DNA of 64,000 nt from Clusia tigrina. Its lineage: Eukaryota > Arthropoda > Insecta > Diptera > Clusiidae. The notes under the pieces are model-generated. The model did no database searches. It saw nothing but the letters and a program-made list of their open reading frames with translations, and was not told the DNA's origin. The translations under genes and the position numbers were made by a program. The stretch spans positions 69,917,879 through 69,981,878 of the forward strand of contig OV050032.1 of the NCBI GenBank assembly GCA_920105625.2. Direction: 5' to 3'. Positions within the stretch are counted from its first letter, which is position 1, and every line of letters begins with the position of its first letter. Positions 13,801 through 27,600 of the stretch are shown here, one piece after another.

Positions 13801-14608
13801 CAAGGATAGCATAGCTTTCAGCAATAGCTTAAATTGGCAAGAGGCTCGAGTACTTTATTGTTACAAAATTTCAAGGTCTTATGACGCTCCAGTAAAAAGT
13901 TACAAGCATTTGTATGTTGCAAACTTTGATAGGTGTAGGACGTACCGTATAGAAGTTAGGGCCATTTGAAGTTTTATCAGTGTTTGATTTGGGACTCAGG
14001 GGTAGCATAGCTTTGAGCGATAGCTTAAATTGACAAGAGGCTCGAGTACTTTATTGTTACAAAATTTCAAGGTTTTATGACGCTCCAGTAAAGAGTTACA
14101 AGCATTTGTATGTTGCAAACTTTGATAGGTGTAGGACGTACCGTATAGAAGTTAGGGTCATTTAAAGTTGTATCAGTGTTTGATTTTGGATTCAAGGGTA
14201 GCATAGCATTGAGCGATAGCTGAAATTGTCAAGAGGCTCGAGTACTTTATTGTTCCAAAATTTCAAGGTTTTATGACGCTCCAGTAAAAAGTTACAAGCA
14301 TTTGTATGTTGCAAACTTTGATAGGTGTAGGATGTACCATATAGAAGTTAGGGCCATTTGAAATTTTATCATTGTTTGATTTGGGACTCAGGGGTAGCAT
14401 AGCTTTGAGCGATAACTTAAATTGACAAGAGGCTCGAGTACTTTATTGTTACAAAATTTCAAGGTTTTATGAGGCTCCAGAAGAAAGTTTCAAGCATTCG
14501 TATGTTGCAAACTTTGATAGGTGTAGGACGTACCGTATAGAAGTTAGGGCCATTTGAAGTTTTATCAGTGTTTGATTTGGGACTCAAGGGTAGCTTTGAG
14601 CGATAGCT
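10883..14608 (+). repeat. Higher-order block A, second copy
   Basis: This matches 5180-8710 at an offset of 5703 bp up to about 12.6 kb and 5898 bp afterwards. The change is one additional monomer at about 12.6-12.8 kb, with TTTTAGCAATAGC and GAGGTTCGTGTACTTG. The block ends inside the deleted monomer near 14608. Confidence 0.8.
12213..12432 (+). repeat. 220-bp expanded monomer, copy 4
   Basis: This is the counterpart of the monomer at 6510. The downstream flank matches until about 12.6 kb, where one extra monomer changes the offset between the two blocks from 5703 to 5898 bp. Confidence 0.93.
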
Positions 14609-14778
14609 TAAATTGACAAGAGGCTCGAGTACTTTATTGTTACAAAATTTCAAGGTTTTATGACGCTCCAGTAAAAAGTTACAAGCATTTGTATGTTGCA
14701 AACTTTGATAGGTGGAGGACGTACCGTATACAAGTTAGGGCCATTTGTAGTTTTATCAGTGTTTGATTTGGGACTCAA
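14588..14778 (+). repeat. 191-bp monomer with 5-bp deletion
   Basis: This carries the same 5-bp loss, 5898 bp downstream of the copy at 8690. Its second half switches to another subtype (TTGACAAGAGG, then GTATACAAG), which points to a recombination joint inside this monomer near 14610. Confidence 0.9.
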
Positions 14779-15170
14779 GGGTAGTATAGCTTTGAGCGAT
14801 AGCTTAAATTGACAAGAGGCTCGAGTACTTTATTGTTACAAAATTTCAAGGTTTTATGACGTTCCAGTAAAAAGATACAAGCATTTGTATGTTGCAAACT
14901 TTGATAGGTGTAGGACGTACCGTATAGAAGTTAGGGCCATTTGAAGTTTTATCAGTGTTTGATTTGGGACTCAGGGGTAGCATAGCTTTGAGCGATAACT
15001 TAAATTGACAAGAGGCTCGAGTACTTTATTGTTACAAAATTTCAAGGTTTTATGAGGCTCCAGAAGAAAGTTTCAAGCATTCGTATGTTGCAAACTTTGA
15101 TAGGTGTAGGACGTACCGTATAGAAGTTAGGGCCATTTGAAGTTTTATCAGTGTTTGATTTGGGACTCAA

Positions 15171-15361
15171 GGGTAGCTTTGAGCGATAGCTTAAATTGAT
15201 AAGAGGCTCGAGTACTTTATTGTCACAAAGTTTCAAGGTTTTATAACGCTCGAGCAAAAAGTTACAAGCATTTGAATGTTGCAAACTTTCATAAGTCTAG
15301 GACGCACCGTATAGAAGTTAGGGCCATTTGAAGTTTTATCAGTGTTTGATTTGGGACTCAA
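15171..15361 (+). repeat. 191-bp monomer with 5-bp deletion
   Basis: This carries the same 5-bp loss, three monomers (583 bp) after the copy at 14588. The preceding monomer has GAGGCTCCAGAAG in both places, so the pair was locally duplicated. Confidence 0.9.
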
Positions 15362-15941
15362 GGGTAGCATAGCTTTGAGCGATAGCTTAAATTGATAAGA
15401 GGCTCGAGTACTTTATTGTCACAAAATTTCAAGGGTTTATAACGCTCTAGCAAAAAGTTACAAGCATTTGAATGTTGCAAACTTTCATAAGTCTAGGACG
15501 CACCGTATTGAAGTTAGGGCCATTTGAAGTTTTATCAGTGTTTGATTTGGGACTCAAGGGTAGCATAGCTGTGAGCGATAACTAAAATTGACAAGAGGCT
15601 CGAGTACTTTATTGTTACAAAATTTCAAGGTTTTATGACGCTCCAGTAAAAAGTTACAAGAATTTGTATGCTGCAAACTTTGATAGGTGCAGGTCGTACC
15701 GTATAGAAGTTAGGGCCATTTGAAGTCTTATCAGTGTTTGATTTGGGACTCAAGGGTAGCATAGCTTTGAGCGATAACTTAAATTGACAAGAGGCTCGAG
15801 TACTTTATTGTTACAAAATTTCAAGGTTTTATGATGCTCCAGAAAAAAGTTACAAGCATTTGTATGTTGCAAACTTTGATAGGTGTAGGACGTACCGTAT
15901 AGAAGTTAGGGCCATTTGAAGTTTTATCAGTGTTTGATTTG

Positions 15942-18489
15942 GGACTCAGGGGTAGCATAGCTTTGAGCGATAGCTTAAATTGACAAGAGGCTCGAGTACT
16001 TTATTGTTACAAAATTTCAAGGTTTTATGACGCTCCAGTAAAGAGTTACAAGCATTTGTATGTTGCAAACTTTGGTAGGTGTAGGACGTACCGTATAGAA
16101 GTTAGGGTCATTTAAAGTTGTATCAGTGTTTGATTTTGGATTCAAGGGTAGCATAGCTTTGAGCGATAGCTGAAATTGTCAAGAGGCTCGAGTACTTTAT
16201 TGTTACAAAATTTCAAGGTTTTATGACGCTCCAGTAAAAAGTTACAAGCATTTGTATGTTGCAAACTTTGATAGGTGTAGGATGTACCATATAGAAGTTA
16301 GGGCCATTTGAAATTTTATCAGTGTTTGATTTGGGACTCAAGGGTAGCATAGCTTTGAGCGATAACATAAATTGACAAGAGGCTCGAGTACTTTATTGTT
16401 ACAAAATTTCAAGGTTTTATGACGCTCCAGAAGAAAGTTTCAAGCATTCGTATGTTGCAAACTTTGATAGGTGTAGGACGTACCGTATAGAAGTTAGGGC
16501 CATTTGAAGTTTTATCAGTGTTTGCTTTGGGACTCAAGGGTAGCATAGCTTTGAGCGATAGCTTAAATTGATAAGAGGCTCGAGTACTTTATTGTCACAA
16601 AATTTCAAGGTTTTATAACGCTCCAGCAAAAAGTTACAAGCATTTGAATGTTGCAAACTTTCATAAGTCTAGGACGCACCGTATAGAAGTTAGGGCCATT
16701 TGAAGTTTTCTCAGTGTTTGATTTGGGTCTCAAGGGTAGCATAGCTTTGAGCGATAACTTAAATTGACAAGAGGCTCGAGTACTTTATTGTTACAAAATT
16801 TCAAGGTTTTATGACGCTCCAGAAAAAATTTACAAGAATTTGTATGCTGCAAACTTTGATAGGTGGAGGACGTACCGTATAGAAGTTAGGGCCATTTGAA
16901 GTTTTATCAGTGTTTGATTTGGGACTCAAGGGTAGCATAGCTGTGAGCGATAACTAAAATTGACAGGAGGCTCGAGTACTTTATTGTTACAAAATTTCAA
17001 GGTTTTATGACGCTCCAGTAAAAAGTTACAAGAATTTGTATGCTACAAACTTTGATAGGTGGAGGTCGTACCGTATAGAAGTTAGGGCCATTTGAAGTTT
17101 TATCAGTGTTTGATTTGGGACTCAAGGGTAGCATAGCTTTGAGCGATAACTTAAATTGACAAGAGGCCCGAGTACTTTATTGTTACAAAATTTCAAGGTT
17201 TTATGATGCTCCAGAAAAAAGTTACAAGCATTTGTATGTTGCAAACTTTGATAGGTGGAGGACGTACCGTATAGAAGTTAGGGCCATTTGAAGTTTTATC
17301 AGTGTTTGATTTTGGACTCAAGGGTAGCATAGCTTTGAGCGATAACTTAAATTGACAAGAGGCTCGAGTTCTTTATTGTTACAAAATGTCAAGGTTTTAT
17401 GACGCTCCAGTAAAAAGTTACAAGCATTTGTATGTTGCAAACTTTGATAGGTGGAGGACGTACCGTATACAAGTTAGGGCCATTTGTAGTTTTATCAGTG
17501 TTTGATTTGGGACTCAAGGGTAGTATAGCTTTGAGCGATAGCTTAAATTGACAAGAGGCTCGAGTACTTTATTGTTACAAAATTTCAAGGTTTTATGACG
17601 TTCCAGTAAAAAGTTACAAGCATTTGTATGTTGCAAACTTTGATAGGTGTAGGACGTACCGTATAGAAGTTAGGGCCATTTGAAGTTTTCTCAGTGTTTG
17701 ATTTGGGACTCAAGGGTAGCATAGCTTTGAGCGATAACTTAAATTGACAAGAGGCTCGAGTACTTTATTGTTACAAAATTTCAAGGTTTTATGACACTCC
17801 AGCAAAAAGTTACAAGCATTTGTATGTTGCAAACTTTGATAGGTGGAGGACGTACCGTATAGAAGTTAGGGCCATTTGAAGTTTTATCAGTGTTTGATTT
17901 GGGACTCAAGGGTAGCATAGCTTTGAGCGATAGCTTAAGTTGATAAGAGGCTCGAGTACTTTATTGTCACAAAATTTCAAGGTTTTATAACGCTCTAGCA
18001 AAAAGTTACAAGCATTTGAATGTTGCAAACTTTCATAAGTCTAGGACGCACCGTATTGAAGTTAGGGCCATTTGAAGTTTTATCAGTGTTTGATTTGGGA
18101 CTCAAGGGTAGCATAGCTTTGAGCGATAACTTAAATTGACAAGAGGCTCGAGTACTTTATTGTAACAAAATTTCAAGGTTTTATGACGCTCCAATAAAAA
18201 GTTACAAGAATTTGTATGCTGCAAACTTTGATAGGTGTAGGACGTACCGTATAGAAGTTAGGGCCATTTGAAGTTTTATCAGTGTGTGATTTGGGACTCA
18301 AGGATAGCATAGCTTTCAGCAATAGCTTAAATTGGCAAGAGGCTCGAGTACTTTATTGTTACCAAATTTCAAGGTTTTATGACGCTCCAGTAAAAAGTTA
18401 CAAGCATTTGTATGTTGCAAACTTTGATAGGTGTAGGACGTACCGTATAGAAGTTAGGGCCATTTGAAGTTTTATCAGTGTTTGATTTG
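15942..18489 (+). repeat. 13-monomer unit, first copy
   Basis: This 2548-bp unit starts at GGACTCAGGGGTAGC. Its order of private markers is repeated directly downstream: GGTAGGTGTAGG, GATTTTGGATTC, GATAACATAAATTG, TTGGGTCTCAAGG, GCTGTGAGCGATAACTAAAA, GACAGGAGG and GAGGCCCGAG. A diverged copy of the same order begins at 9461 (offset 6481 bp). Confidence 0.85.
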
Positions 18490-20020
18490 GGACTCAGGGG
18501 TAGCATAGCTTTGAGCGATAGCTTAAATTGACAAGAGGCTCGAGTACTTTATTGTTACAAAATTTCAAGGTTTTATGACGCTCCAGTAAAGAGTTACAAG
18601 CATTTGTATGTTGCAAACTTTGGTAGGTGTAGGACGTACCGTATAGAAGTTAGGGTCATTTAAAGTTGTATCAGTGTTTGATTTTGGATTCAAGGGTAGC
18701 ATAGCTTTGAGCGATAGCTGAAATTGTCAAGAGGCTCGAGTACTTTATTGTTACAAAATTTCAAGGTTTTATGACGCACCAGTAAAAAGTTACAAGCATT
18801 TGTACGTTGCAAACTTTGATAGGTGTAGGATGTACCATATAGAAGTTAGGGCCATTTGAAATTTTATCAGAGTTTGATTTGGGACTCAAGGGTAGCATAG
18901 CTTTGAGCGATAACATAAATTGACAAGAGGCTCGAGTACTTTATTGTTACAAAATTTCAAGGTTTTATGACGCTCCAGAAGAAAGTTTGAAGCATTCGTA
19001 TGTTGCAAACTTTGATAGGTGTAGGACGTACCGTATAGAAGTTAGGGCCATTTGAAGTTTTATCAGTGTTTGATTTGGGACTCAAGGGTAGCATAGCTTT
19101 GAGCGATAGCTTAAATTGATAAGAGGCTCGAGTACTTTATTGTCACAAAATTTCAAGGTTTTATAACGCTCCAGCAAAAAGTTACAAGCATTTGAATGTT
19201 GCAAACTTTCATAAGTCTAGGACGCACCGTATAGAAGTTAGGGCCATTTGAAGTTTTCTCAGTGTTTGATTTGGGTCTCAAGGGTAGCATAGCTTTGAGC
19301 GATAACTTAAATTGACAAGAGGCTCGAGTACTTTATTGTTACAAAATTTCAAGGTTTTATGACGCTCCAGAAAAAATTTACAAGAATTTGTATGCTGCAA
19401 ACTTTGATAGGTGGAGGACGTACCGTATAGAAGTTAGGGCCATTTGAAGTTTTATCAGTGTTTGATTTGGGACTCAAGGGTAGCATAGCTGTGAGCGATA
19501 ACTAAAATTGACAGGAGGCTCGAGTACTTTATTGTTACAAAATTTCAAGGTTTTATGACGCTCGAGTAAAAAGTTACAAGAATTTGTATGCTGCAAACTT
19601 TGATAGGTGGAGGTCGTACCGTATAGAAGTTAGGGCCATTTGAAGTTTTATCAGTGTTTGATTTGGGACTCAAGGGTAGCATAGCTTTGAGCGATAACTT
19701 AAATTGACAAGAGGCCCGAGTACTTTATTTTTACAAAATTTCAAGGTTTTATGATGCTCCAGAAAAAAGTTACAAGCATTTGTATGTTGCAAACTTTGAT
19801 AGGTGGAGGACGTACCGTATAGAAGTTAGGGCCATTTGAAGTTTTATCAGTGTTTGATTTTGGACTCAAGGGTAGCATAGCTTTGAGCGATAACTTAAAT
19901 TGACAAGAGGCTCGAGTTCTTTATTGTTACAAAATTTCAAGGTTTTATGACGCTCCAGTAAAAAGTTACAAGCATTTGTATGTTGCAAACTTTGATAGGT
20001 GGAGGACGTACCGTATAGAA
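18490..20020 (+). repeat. 13-monomer unit, partial second copy
   Basis: This is in direct tandem with the unit at 15942 at an offset of 2548 bp. It follows the first copy through GAGGCCCGAG and GAGTTCTTT, then jumps near 20020 from GTATAGAAG straight into the TTTTCTCAG monomer, skipping part of the first copy. The truncation looks like unequal exchange. Confidence 0.82.
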
Positions 20021-21045
20021 GTTAGGGCCATTTGAAGTTTTCTCAGTGTTTGATTTGGGACTCAAAGGTAGCATAGCTTTGAGCGATAACTTAAATTGAC
20101 AAGAGGCTCGAGTACTTTATTGTTACAAAATTTCAAGGTTTTATGACACTCCAGCAAAAAGTTACAAGCATTTGTATGTTGCAAACTTTGATAGGTGGAG
20201 GACGTACCGTATAGAAGTTAGGGCCATTTGAAGTTTTATCAGTGTTTGATTTGGGACTCAAGGGTAGCATAGCTTTGAGCGATAGCTTAAATTGATAAGA
20301 GGCTCGAGTACTTTATTGTCACAAAATTTCAAGGTTTTATAACGCTCTAGCAAAAAGTTACAAGCATTTGAATGTTGCAAACTTTCATAAGTCTAGGACG
20401 CACCGTATTGAAGTTAGGGCCATTTGAAGTTTTATCAGTGTTTGATTTGGGACTCAAGGGTAGCATAGCTTTGAGCGATAGCTTAAATTGATAAGAGGCT
20501 CGAGTACTTTATTTTCACAAAATTTCAAGGTTTTATAACGCTCTAGCAAAAAGTTACAAGCATTTGAATGTTGCAAATTTTCATAGGTCTAGGACGCACC
20601 GTATTGAAGTTAGGGCCATTTGAAGTTTTATCAGTGTTTGATTTGGGACTCAAGGGTAGCATAGCTTTGAGCGATAGCTTAAATTGATAAGAGGCTCGAG
20701 TACTTTATTGTCACAAAATTTCAAGGTTTTATAACGCTCTAGCAAAAAGTTACAAGCTTTTGAATGTTGCAAACTTTCATAAGTCTAGGACGCACCGTAT
20801 TGAAGTTAGGGCCATTTGAAGTTTTATCAGTGTTTGATTTGGGACTCAAGGGTAGCATAGCTTTGAGCGATAGCTTAAATTGACAAGAGGCTTGAGTACT
20901 TGATTGTTACAAAATTTCAAGGTTTTATGACGCTCCAGTAAAAAGTTACAAGGATTTGTATGTTGCAAACTTTGATAGGTGTAGGACGTAGCGTATAGAA
21001 GTTAAGGCCATTTGAAGTTTTATGAGTGTTTGATTTGGGACTCAA

Positions 21046-21265
21046 GGGGAGCATAGGTTTGAGCGATAGCTTAAATTGACAAGAGGCTTGAGTACTCTAT
21101 TGTTAAAAATTTCAAGGTTTTATGAAGTAAAAAATCTCAATGTTGTATGACAATCCAGTAAAAGGTTACAAGCATTTGTATGTTGCAAACTTTGATAGGT
21201 GTAGGACTTACCGTATACAAGTTAGGGCCATTTGAAGTTTTATCAGTGTTTGATTTGGGATTCAA
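21046..21265 (+). repeat. 220-bp expanded monomer, copy 5
   Basis: This copy has AATCTCAATG instead of AATCTCAAGG, and GTATACAAG instead of GTATAGAAG near its end. Both changes are shared only with the copy at 23422, so these two form a subfamily made by a 2376-bp duplication. Confidence 0.93.
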
Positions 21266-23421
21266 GGGGAGCATAGGTTTGAGCGATAGCTTAAATTGAC
21301 AAGAGGCTTGAGTACTTGATTGTTACAAAATTTCAAGGTTTTATGACGCTCCAGTAAAAAGTTACAAGCATTTGTATGTTGCAAACTTTGATAGGTGTAT
21401 GACGTACCGTATAGAAGTTAGGGCCATTTGACATTTTATCAGTGTTTGATTTGGGACTCAAGGGAAACATAGCTTTGAGCGATAGCTTAAATTGATAAGA
21501 GGCTCGAGTACTTTATTGTTACAAAATTTCAAGGTTTTATGACGCTCCACTAAAAAGTTACAAGCATTTGTATCTTGCAAACTTTGATAGGTGTAGGACG
21601 TACCGTATAGAAGTTAGGGCCATTTGAAGTTTTATCAGTGTTTGATTTGGGAATCAAGGGTAGCATAGCTTTGAGCGATAACTTAAATTGACAAGAGGCT
21701 CGAGTACTTTATTGTTACAAAATTTCAAGGTTTTATGACGCTCCAATAAAAAGTTACAAGAATTTGTATGCTGCAAACTTTGATAGGTGTAGGACGTACC
21801 GTATAGAAGTTAGGGCCATTTGAAGTTTTATCAGTGTTTGATTTGGGACTCAAGGATAGCATAGCTTTCAGCAATAGCTTAAATTGGCAAGAGGCTCGAG
21901 TACTTTATTGTAACAAAATTTCAAGGTTTTATGACGCTCCAGTAAAAAGTTACAAGCATTTGTATGTTGCAAACTTTGATAGGTGTAGGACGTAGCGAAT
22001 AGAAGTTAGGGCCATTTGAAGTTTTATCAGTGTTTGATTTGGGACTCAGGGGTAGCATAGCTTTGAGCGATAGCTTAAATTGACAAGAGGCTCGAGTACT
22101 TTATTGTTACAAAATTTCAAGGTTTTATGACGCTCCAGTAAAGAGTTACAAGCATTTGTATGTTGCAAACTTTGATAGGTGTAGGACGTACCGTATAGAA
22201 GTTAGGGCCATTTGAAGTTTTATCAGTGTTTGATTTGGGACTCAAGGGTAGCATAGCTTTGAGCGATAGCTTAAATTGATAAGAGGCTCGAGTACTTTAT
22301 TGTCACAAAATTTCAAGGTTTTATAACGCTCCAGCAAAAAGTTACAAGCATTTGAATGTTGCAAACTTTCATAAGTCTAGGACGCACCGTATAGAAGTTA
22401 GGGCCATTTGAAGTTTTCTCAGTGTTTGATTTGGGACTCAAGGGTAGCATAGCTTTGAGCGATAACTTAAATTGACAAGAGGCTCGAGTACTTTATTGTT
22501 ACAAAATTTCAAAGTTTTATGACGCTCCAGAAAAAATTTACAGGAATTTGTATGCTGCAAACTTTGATAGGTGGAGGACGTACCGTATAGAAGTTAGGGC
22601 CATTTGAAGTTTTATCAGTGTTTGATTTGGGACTCAAGGGTAGCATAGCTGTGAGCGATAACTAAAATTGACAAGAGGCTCGAGTACTTTATTGTTACAA
22701 AATTTCAAGGTTTTATGACGCTCCAGTAAAAAGTTACAAGAATTTGTATGCTGCAAACTTTGATAGGTGGAGGTCGTACCGTATAGAAGTTAGGGCCATT
22801 TGAAGTTTTATCAGTGTTTGATTTGGGACTCAAGGGTAGCATAGCTTTGAGCGATAACTTAAATTGACAAGAGGCTCGAGTACTTTATTGTTACAAAATT
22901 TCAAGGTTTTATGATGCTCCAGAAAAAAGTTACAAGCATTTGTATGTTGCAAACTTTGATAGGTGGAGGACGTAGCGAATAGAAGTTAGGGCCATTTGAA
23001 GTTTTATCAGTGTTTGATTTGGGACTCAAGGGTAGCATAGCTTTGAGCGATAGCTTAAATTGATAAGAGGCTCGAGTACTTTATTGTCACAAAATTTCAA
23101 GGTTTTATAACGCTCTAGCAAAAAGTTACAAGCTTTTGAATGTTGCAAACTTTCATAAGTCTACGACGCACCGTATTGAAGTTAGGGCCATTTGAAGTTT
23201 TATCAGTGTTTGATTTGGGACTCAAGGGTAGCATAGCTTTGAGCGATAGCTTAAATTGACAAGAGGCTTGAGTACTTGATTGTTACAAAATTTCAAGGTT
23301 TTATGACGCTCCAGTAAAAAGTTACAAGGATTTGTATGTTGCAAACTTTGATAGGTGTAGGACGTAGCGTATAGAAGTTAAGGCCATTTGAAGTTTTATG
23401 AGTGTTTGATTTGGGACTCAA

Positions 23422-23641
23422 GGGGAGCATAGGTTTGAGCGATAGCTTAAATTGACAAGAGGCTTGAGTACTCTATTGTTAAAAATTTCAAGGTTTTATG
23501 AAGTAAAAAATCTCAATGTTTTATGACAATCCAGTAAAAGGTTACAAGCATTTGTATGTTGCAAACTTTGATAGGTGTAGGACTTACCGTATACAAGTTA
23601 GGGCCATTTGAAGTTTTATCAGTGTTTGATTTGGGATTCAA
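23422..23641 (+). repeat. 220-bp expanded monomer, copy 6
   Basis: This is the sister of the copy at 21046, sharing AATCTCAATG and GTATACAAG. It is the last expanded monomer in the window; none was seen between 23.7 and 64 kb. Confidence 0.93.
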
Positions 23642-24606
23642 GGGGAGCATAGGTTTGAGCGATAGCTTAAATTGACAAGAGGCTTGAGTACTTGATTGTT
23701 ACAAAATTTCAAGGTTTAATGACGCTCCAGTAAAAAGTTACAAGCATTTGTATGTTGCAAGCTTTGATAGGTGTATGACGTACCGTATAGAAGTTAGGGC
23801 CATTTGACATTTTATCAGTGTTTGATTTGGGACTCAAGGGAAACATAGCTTTGAGCGATAGCTTAAATTGATAAGAGGCTCGAGTACTTTATTGTTACAA
23901 AATTTCAAGGTTTTATGACGCTCCACTAAAAAGTTACAAGCATTTGTATCTTGCAAACTTTGATAGATGTAGGACGTACCGTATAGAAGTGAGGGCCATT
24001 TGAAGTTTTATCAGTGTTTGATTTGGGACTCAAGGGTAGCATAGCTTTGAGCGATAACTTAAATTGACAAGAGGCTCGAGTACTTTATTGTTACAAAATT
24101 TCAAGGTTTTATGACGCTCCAATAAAAAGTTACAAGAATTTGTATGCTGCAAACTTTGATAGGTGTAGGACGTACCGTATAGAAGTTAGGGCCATTTGAA
24201 GTTTTATCAGTGTTTGATTTGGGACTCAAGGATAGCATAGCTTTCAGCAATAGCTTAAATTGGCAAGAGGCTCGAGTACTTTATTGTAACAAAATTTCAA
24301 GGTTTTATGACGCTCCAGTAAAAAGTTACAAGCATTTGTATGTTGCAAACTTTGATAGGTGTAGGACGTAGCGAATAGAAGTTAGGGCCATTTGAAGTTT
24401 TATCAGTGTTTGATTTGGGACTCAGGGGTAGCATAGCTTTGAGCGATAGCTTAAATTGACAAGAGGTTCGAGTACTTTATTGTTACAAAATTTCAAGGTT
24501 TTATGACGCTCCAGTAAAGAGTTACAAGCATTTGTATGTTGCAAACTTTGAGAGGTGTAGGACGTACCGTATAGAAGTTAGGGTCATTTAAAGTTGTATC
24601 AGTGTT

Positions 24607-27600
24607 TGATTTTGGATTCAAGGGTAGCATAGCTTTGAGCGATAGCTGAAATTGTCAAGAGGCTCGAGTACTTTATTGTTACAAAATTTCAAGGTTTTAT
24701 GACGCTCCAGTAAAAAGTTACAAGCATTTGTATGTTGCAAACTTTGATAGGTGTAGGATGTACCATATAGAAGTTAGGGACATTTGAAATTTTATCAGTG
24801 TTTGATTTGGGACTCAAGGGTAGCATAGCTTTGAGCGATAACTTAAATTGACAAGAGGCTCGAGTACTTTATTGTTACAAAATTTCAAGGTTTTATGACG
24901 CTCCAGAAGAAAGTTTCAAGCATTCGTATGCTGCAAACTTTGATAGGTGTAGGACGTACCGTATAGAAGTTAGGGCCATTTGAAGTTTTATCAGTGTTTG
25001 ATTTGGGACTCAAGGGTAGCATAGCTTTGAGCGATAGCTTAAATTGATAAGAGGCTCGAGTACTTTATTGTCACAAAATTTCTAGGTTTTATAACGCTCC
25101 AGCAAAAAGTTACAAGCATTTGAATGTTGCAAACTTTCATAAGTCTAGGACGCACCGTGTAGAAGTTAGGGCCATTTGAAGTTTTCTCAGTGTTTGATTT
25201 GGGACTCAAGGGTAGCATAGCTTTGAGCGATAACTTAAATTGACAAGAGGCTCGAGTACTTTATTGTTACAAAATTTCAAGGTTTTATGACGATCCAGAA
25301 AAAATTTACAAGAATTTGTATGCTGCAAACTTTGATAGGTGGAGGACGTACCGTATAGAAGTTAGGGCCATTTGAAGTTTTATCAGTGTTTGATTTGGGA
25401 CTCAAGGGTAGCATAGCTGTGAGCGATAACTAAAATTGACAAGAGGCTCGAGTACTTTATTGTTACAAAATTTCAAGGTTTTATGACGCTCCAGTAAAAA
25501 GTTACAAGAACTTGTATGCTGCAAACTTTGATAGGTGGAGGTCGTACCGTATAGAAATTAGGGCCATTTGAAGTTTTATCAGTGTTTGATTTGGGACTCA
25601 AGGGTAGCATAGCTTTGAGCGATAACTTAAATTGACAAGAGGCTCGAGTACTTTATTGTTACAAAATTTCAAGGTTTTATGATGCTCCAGAAAAAAGTTA
25701 CAAGCATTTGTATGTTGCAAACTTTGATAGGTGGAGGACGTACCGTATAGAAGTTAGGGCCATTTGAAGTTTTGTCAGTGTTTGATTTTGGACTCAAGGG
25801 TAGCATAGCTTTGAGCGATAACTTAAATTGACAAGAGGCTCGAGTTCTTTTTTGTTACAAAATTTCAAGGTTTTATGACGCTCCAGTAAAAAGTTACAAG
25901 CATTTGTATGTTGCAAACTTTGATAGGTGGAGGACGTACCGTATACAAGTTAGGGCCATTTGTAGTTTTATCAGTGTTTGATTTGGGACTCAAGGGAAAC
26001 ATAGCTTTGAGCGATAGCTTAAATTGATAAGAGGCTCGAGTACTTTATTGTTACAAAATTTCAAGATTTTATGATGCTCCACTAAAAAGTTACAAGCATT
26101 TGTATCTTGCAAACTTTGATAGGTGTAGGACGTACCGTATAGAAGTTAGGGCCATTTGAAGTTTTATCAGTGTTTGATTTGGGACTCAAGGGTAGCATAG
26201 CTTTGAGCGATAACTTAAATTGACAAGAGGCTCGAGTACTTTATTGTTACAAAATTTCAAGGTTTTATGACACTCCAATAAAAAGTTACAAGAATTTGTA
26301 TGCTGCAAACTTTGATAGGTGTAGGACGTACCGTATAGAAGTTAGGGCCATTTGAAGTTTTATCAGTGTTTGATTTGGGACTCAAGGATAGCATAGCTTT
26401 CAGCATTAGCTTAAATTGGCAAGAGGCTCGAGTATTTTATTGTTACAAAATTTCAAGGTTTTATGACGCTCCAGTAAAAAGTTACAAGCATTTGTATGTT
26501 GCAAACTTTCATAAGTCTAGGACGCACCGTATAGAAGTTAGGGTCATTTAAAGTTGTATCAGTGTTTGATTTTGGATTCAAGGGTAGCATAGCTTTGAGC
26601 GATAGCTGAAATTGTCAAGAGGCTCGAGTACTTTATTGTTACAAAATTTCAAGGTTTTATGACGCTCCAGTAAAAAGTTACAAGCATTTGTATGTTGCAA
26701 ACTTTGATAGGTGTAGGATGTACCATATAGAAGTTAGGGCCATTTGAAATTTTATTAGTGTTTGATTTGGGACTCAAGGGTAGCATAGCTTTGAGCGATA
26801 ACTTAAATTGACAAGAGGCTCGAGTACTTTATTGTTACAAAATTTCAAGGTTTTATGACGCTCCAGAAGAAAGTTTCAAGCATTCGTATGTTGCAAACTT
26901 TGATAGGTGTAGGACGTACCGTATAGAAGTTAGGGCCATTTGAAGTTTTATCAGTGTTTGATTTGGGACTCAAGGGTAGCATAGCTTTGAGCGATAGCTT
27001 AAATTGATAAGAGGCTCGAGTACTTTATTGTCACAAAATTTCAAGGTTTTATAACGCTCCAGCAAAAAGTTACAAGCATTTGAATGTTGCAAACTTTCAT
27101 AAGTCTAGGACGCACCGTATAGAAGTTAGGGCCATTTGAAGTTTTCTCAGTGTTTGATTTGGGACTCAAGGGTAGCATAGCTTTGAGCGATAACTTAAAT
27201 TGACAAGAGGCTCGAGTACTTTATTGTTACAAAATTTCAAAGTTTTATGACGCTCCAGAAAAAATTTACAGGAATTTGTATGCTGCAAACTTTGATAGGT
27301 GGAGGACGTACCGTATAGAAGTTAGGGCCATTTGAAGTTTTATCAGTGTTTGATTTGGGACTCAAGGGTAGCATAGCTGTGAGCGATAACTAAAATTGAC
27401 AAGAGGCTCGAGTACTTTATTGTTACAAAATTTCAAGGTTTTATGACGCTCCAGTAAAAAGTTACAAGAATTTGTATGCTGCAAACTTTGATAGGTGGAG
27501 GTCGTACCGTATAGAAGTTAGGGCCATTTGAAGTTTTATCAGTGTTTGATTTGGGACTCAAGGGTAGCATAGCTTTGAGCGATAACTTAAATTGACAAGA

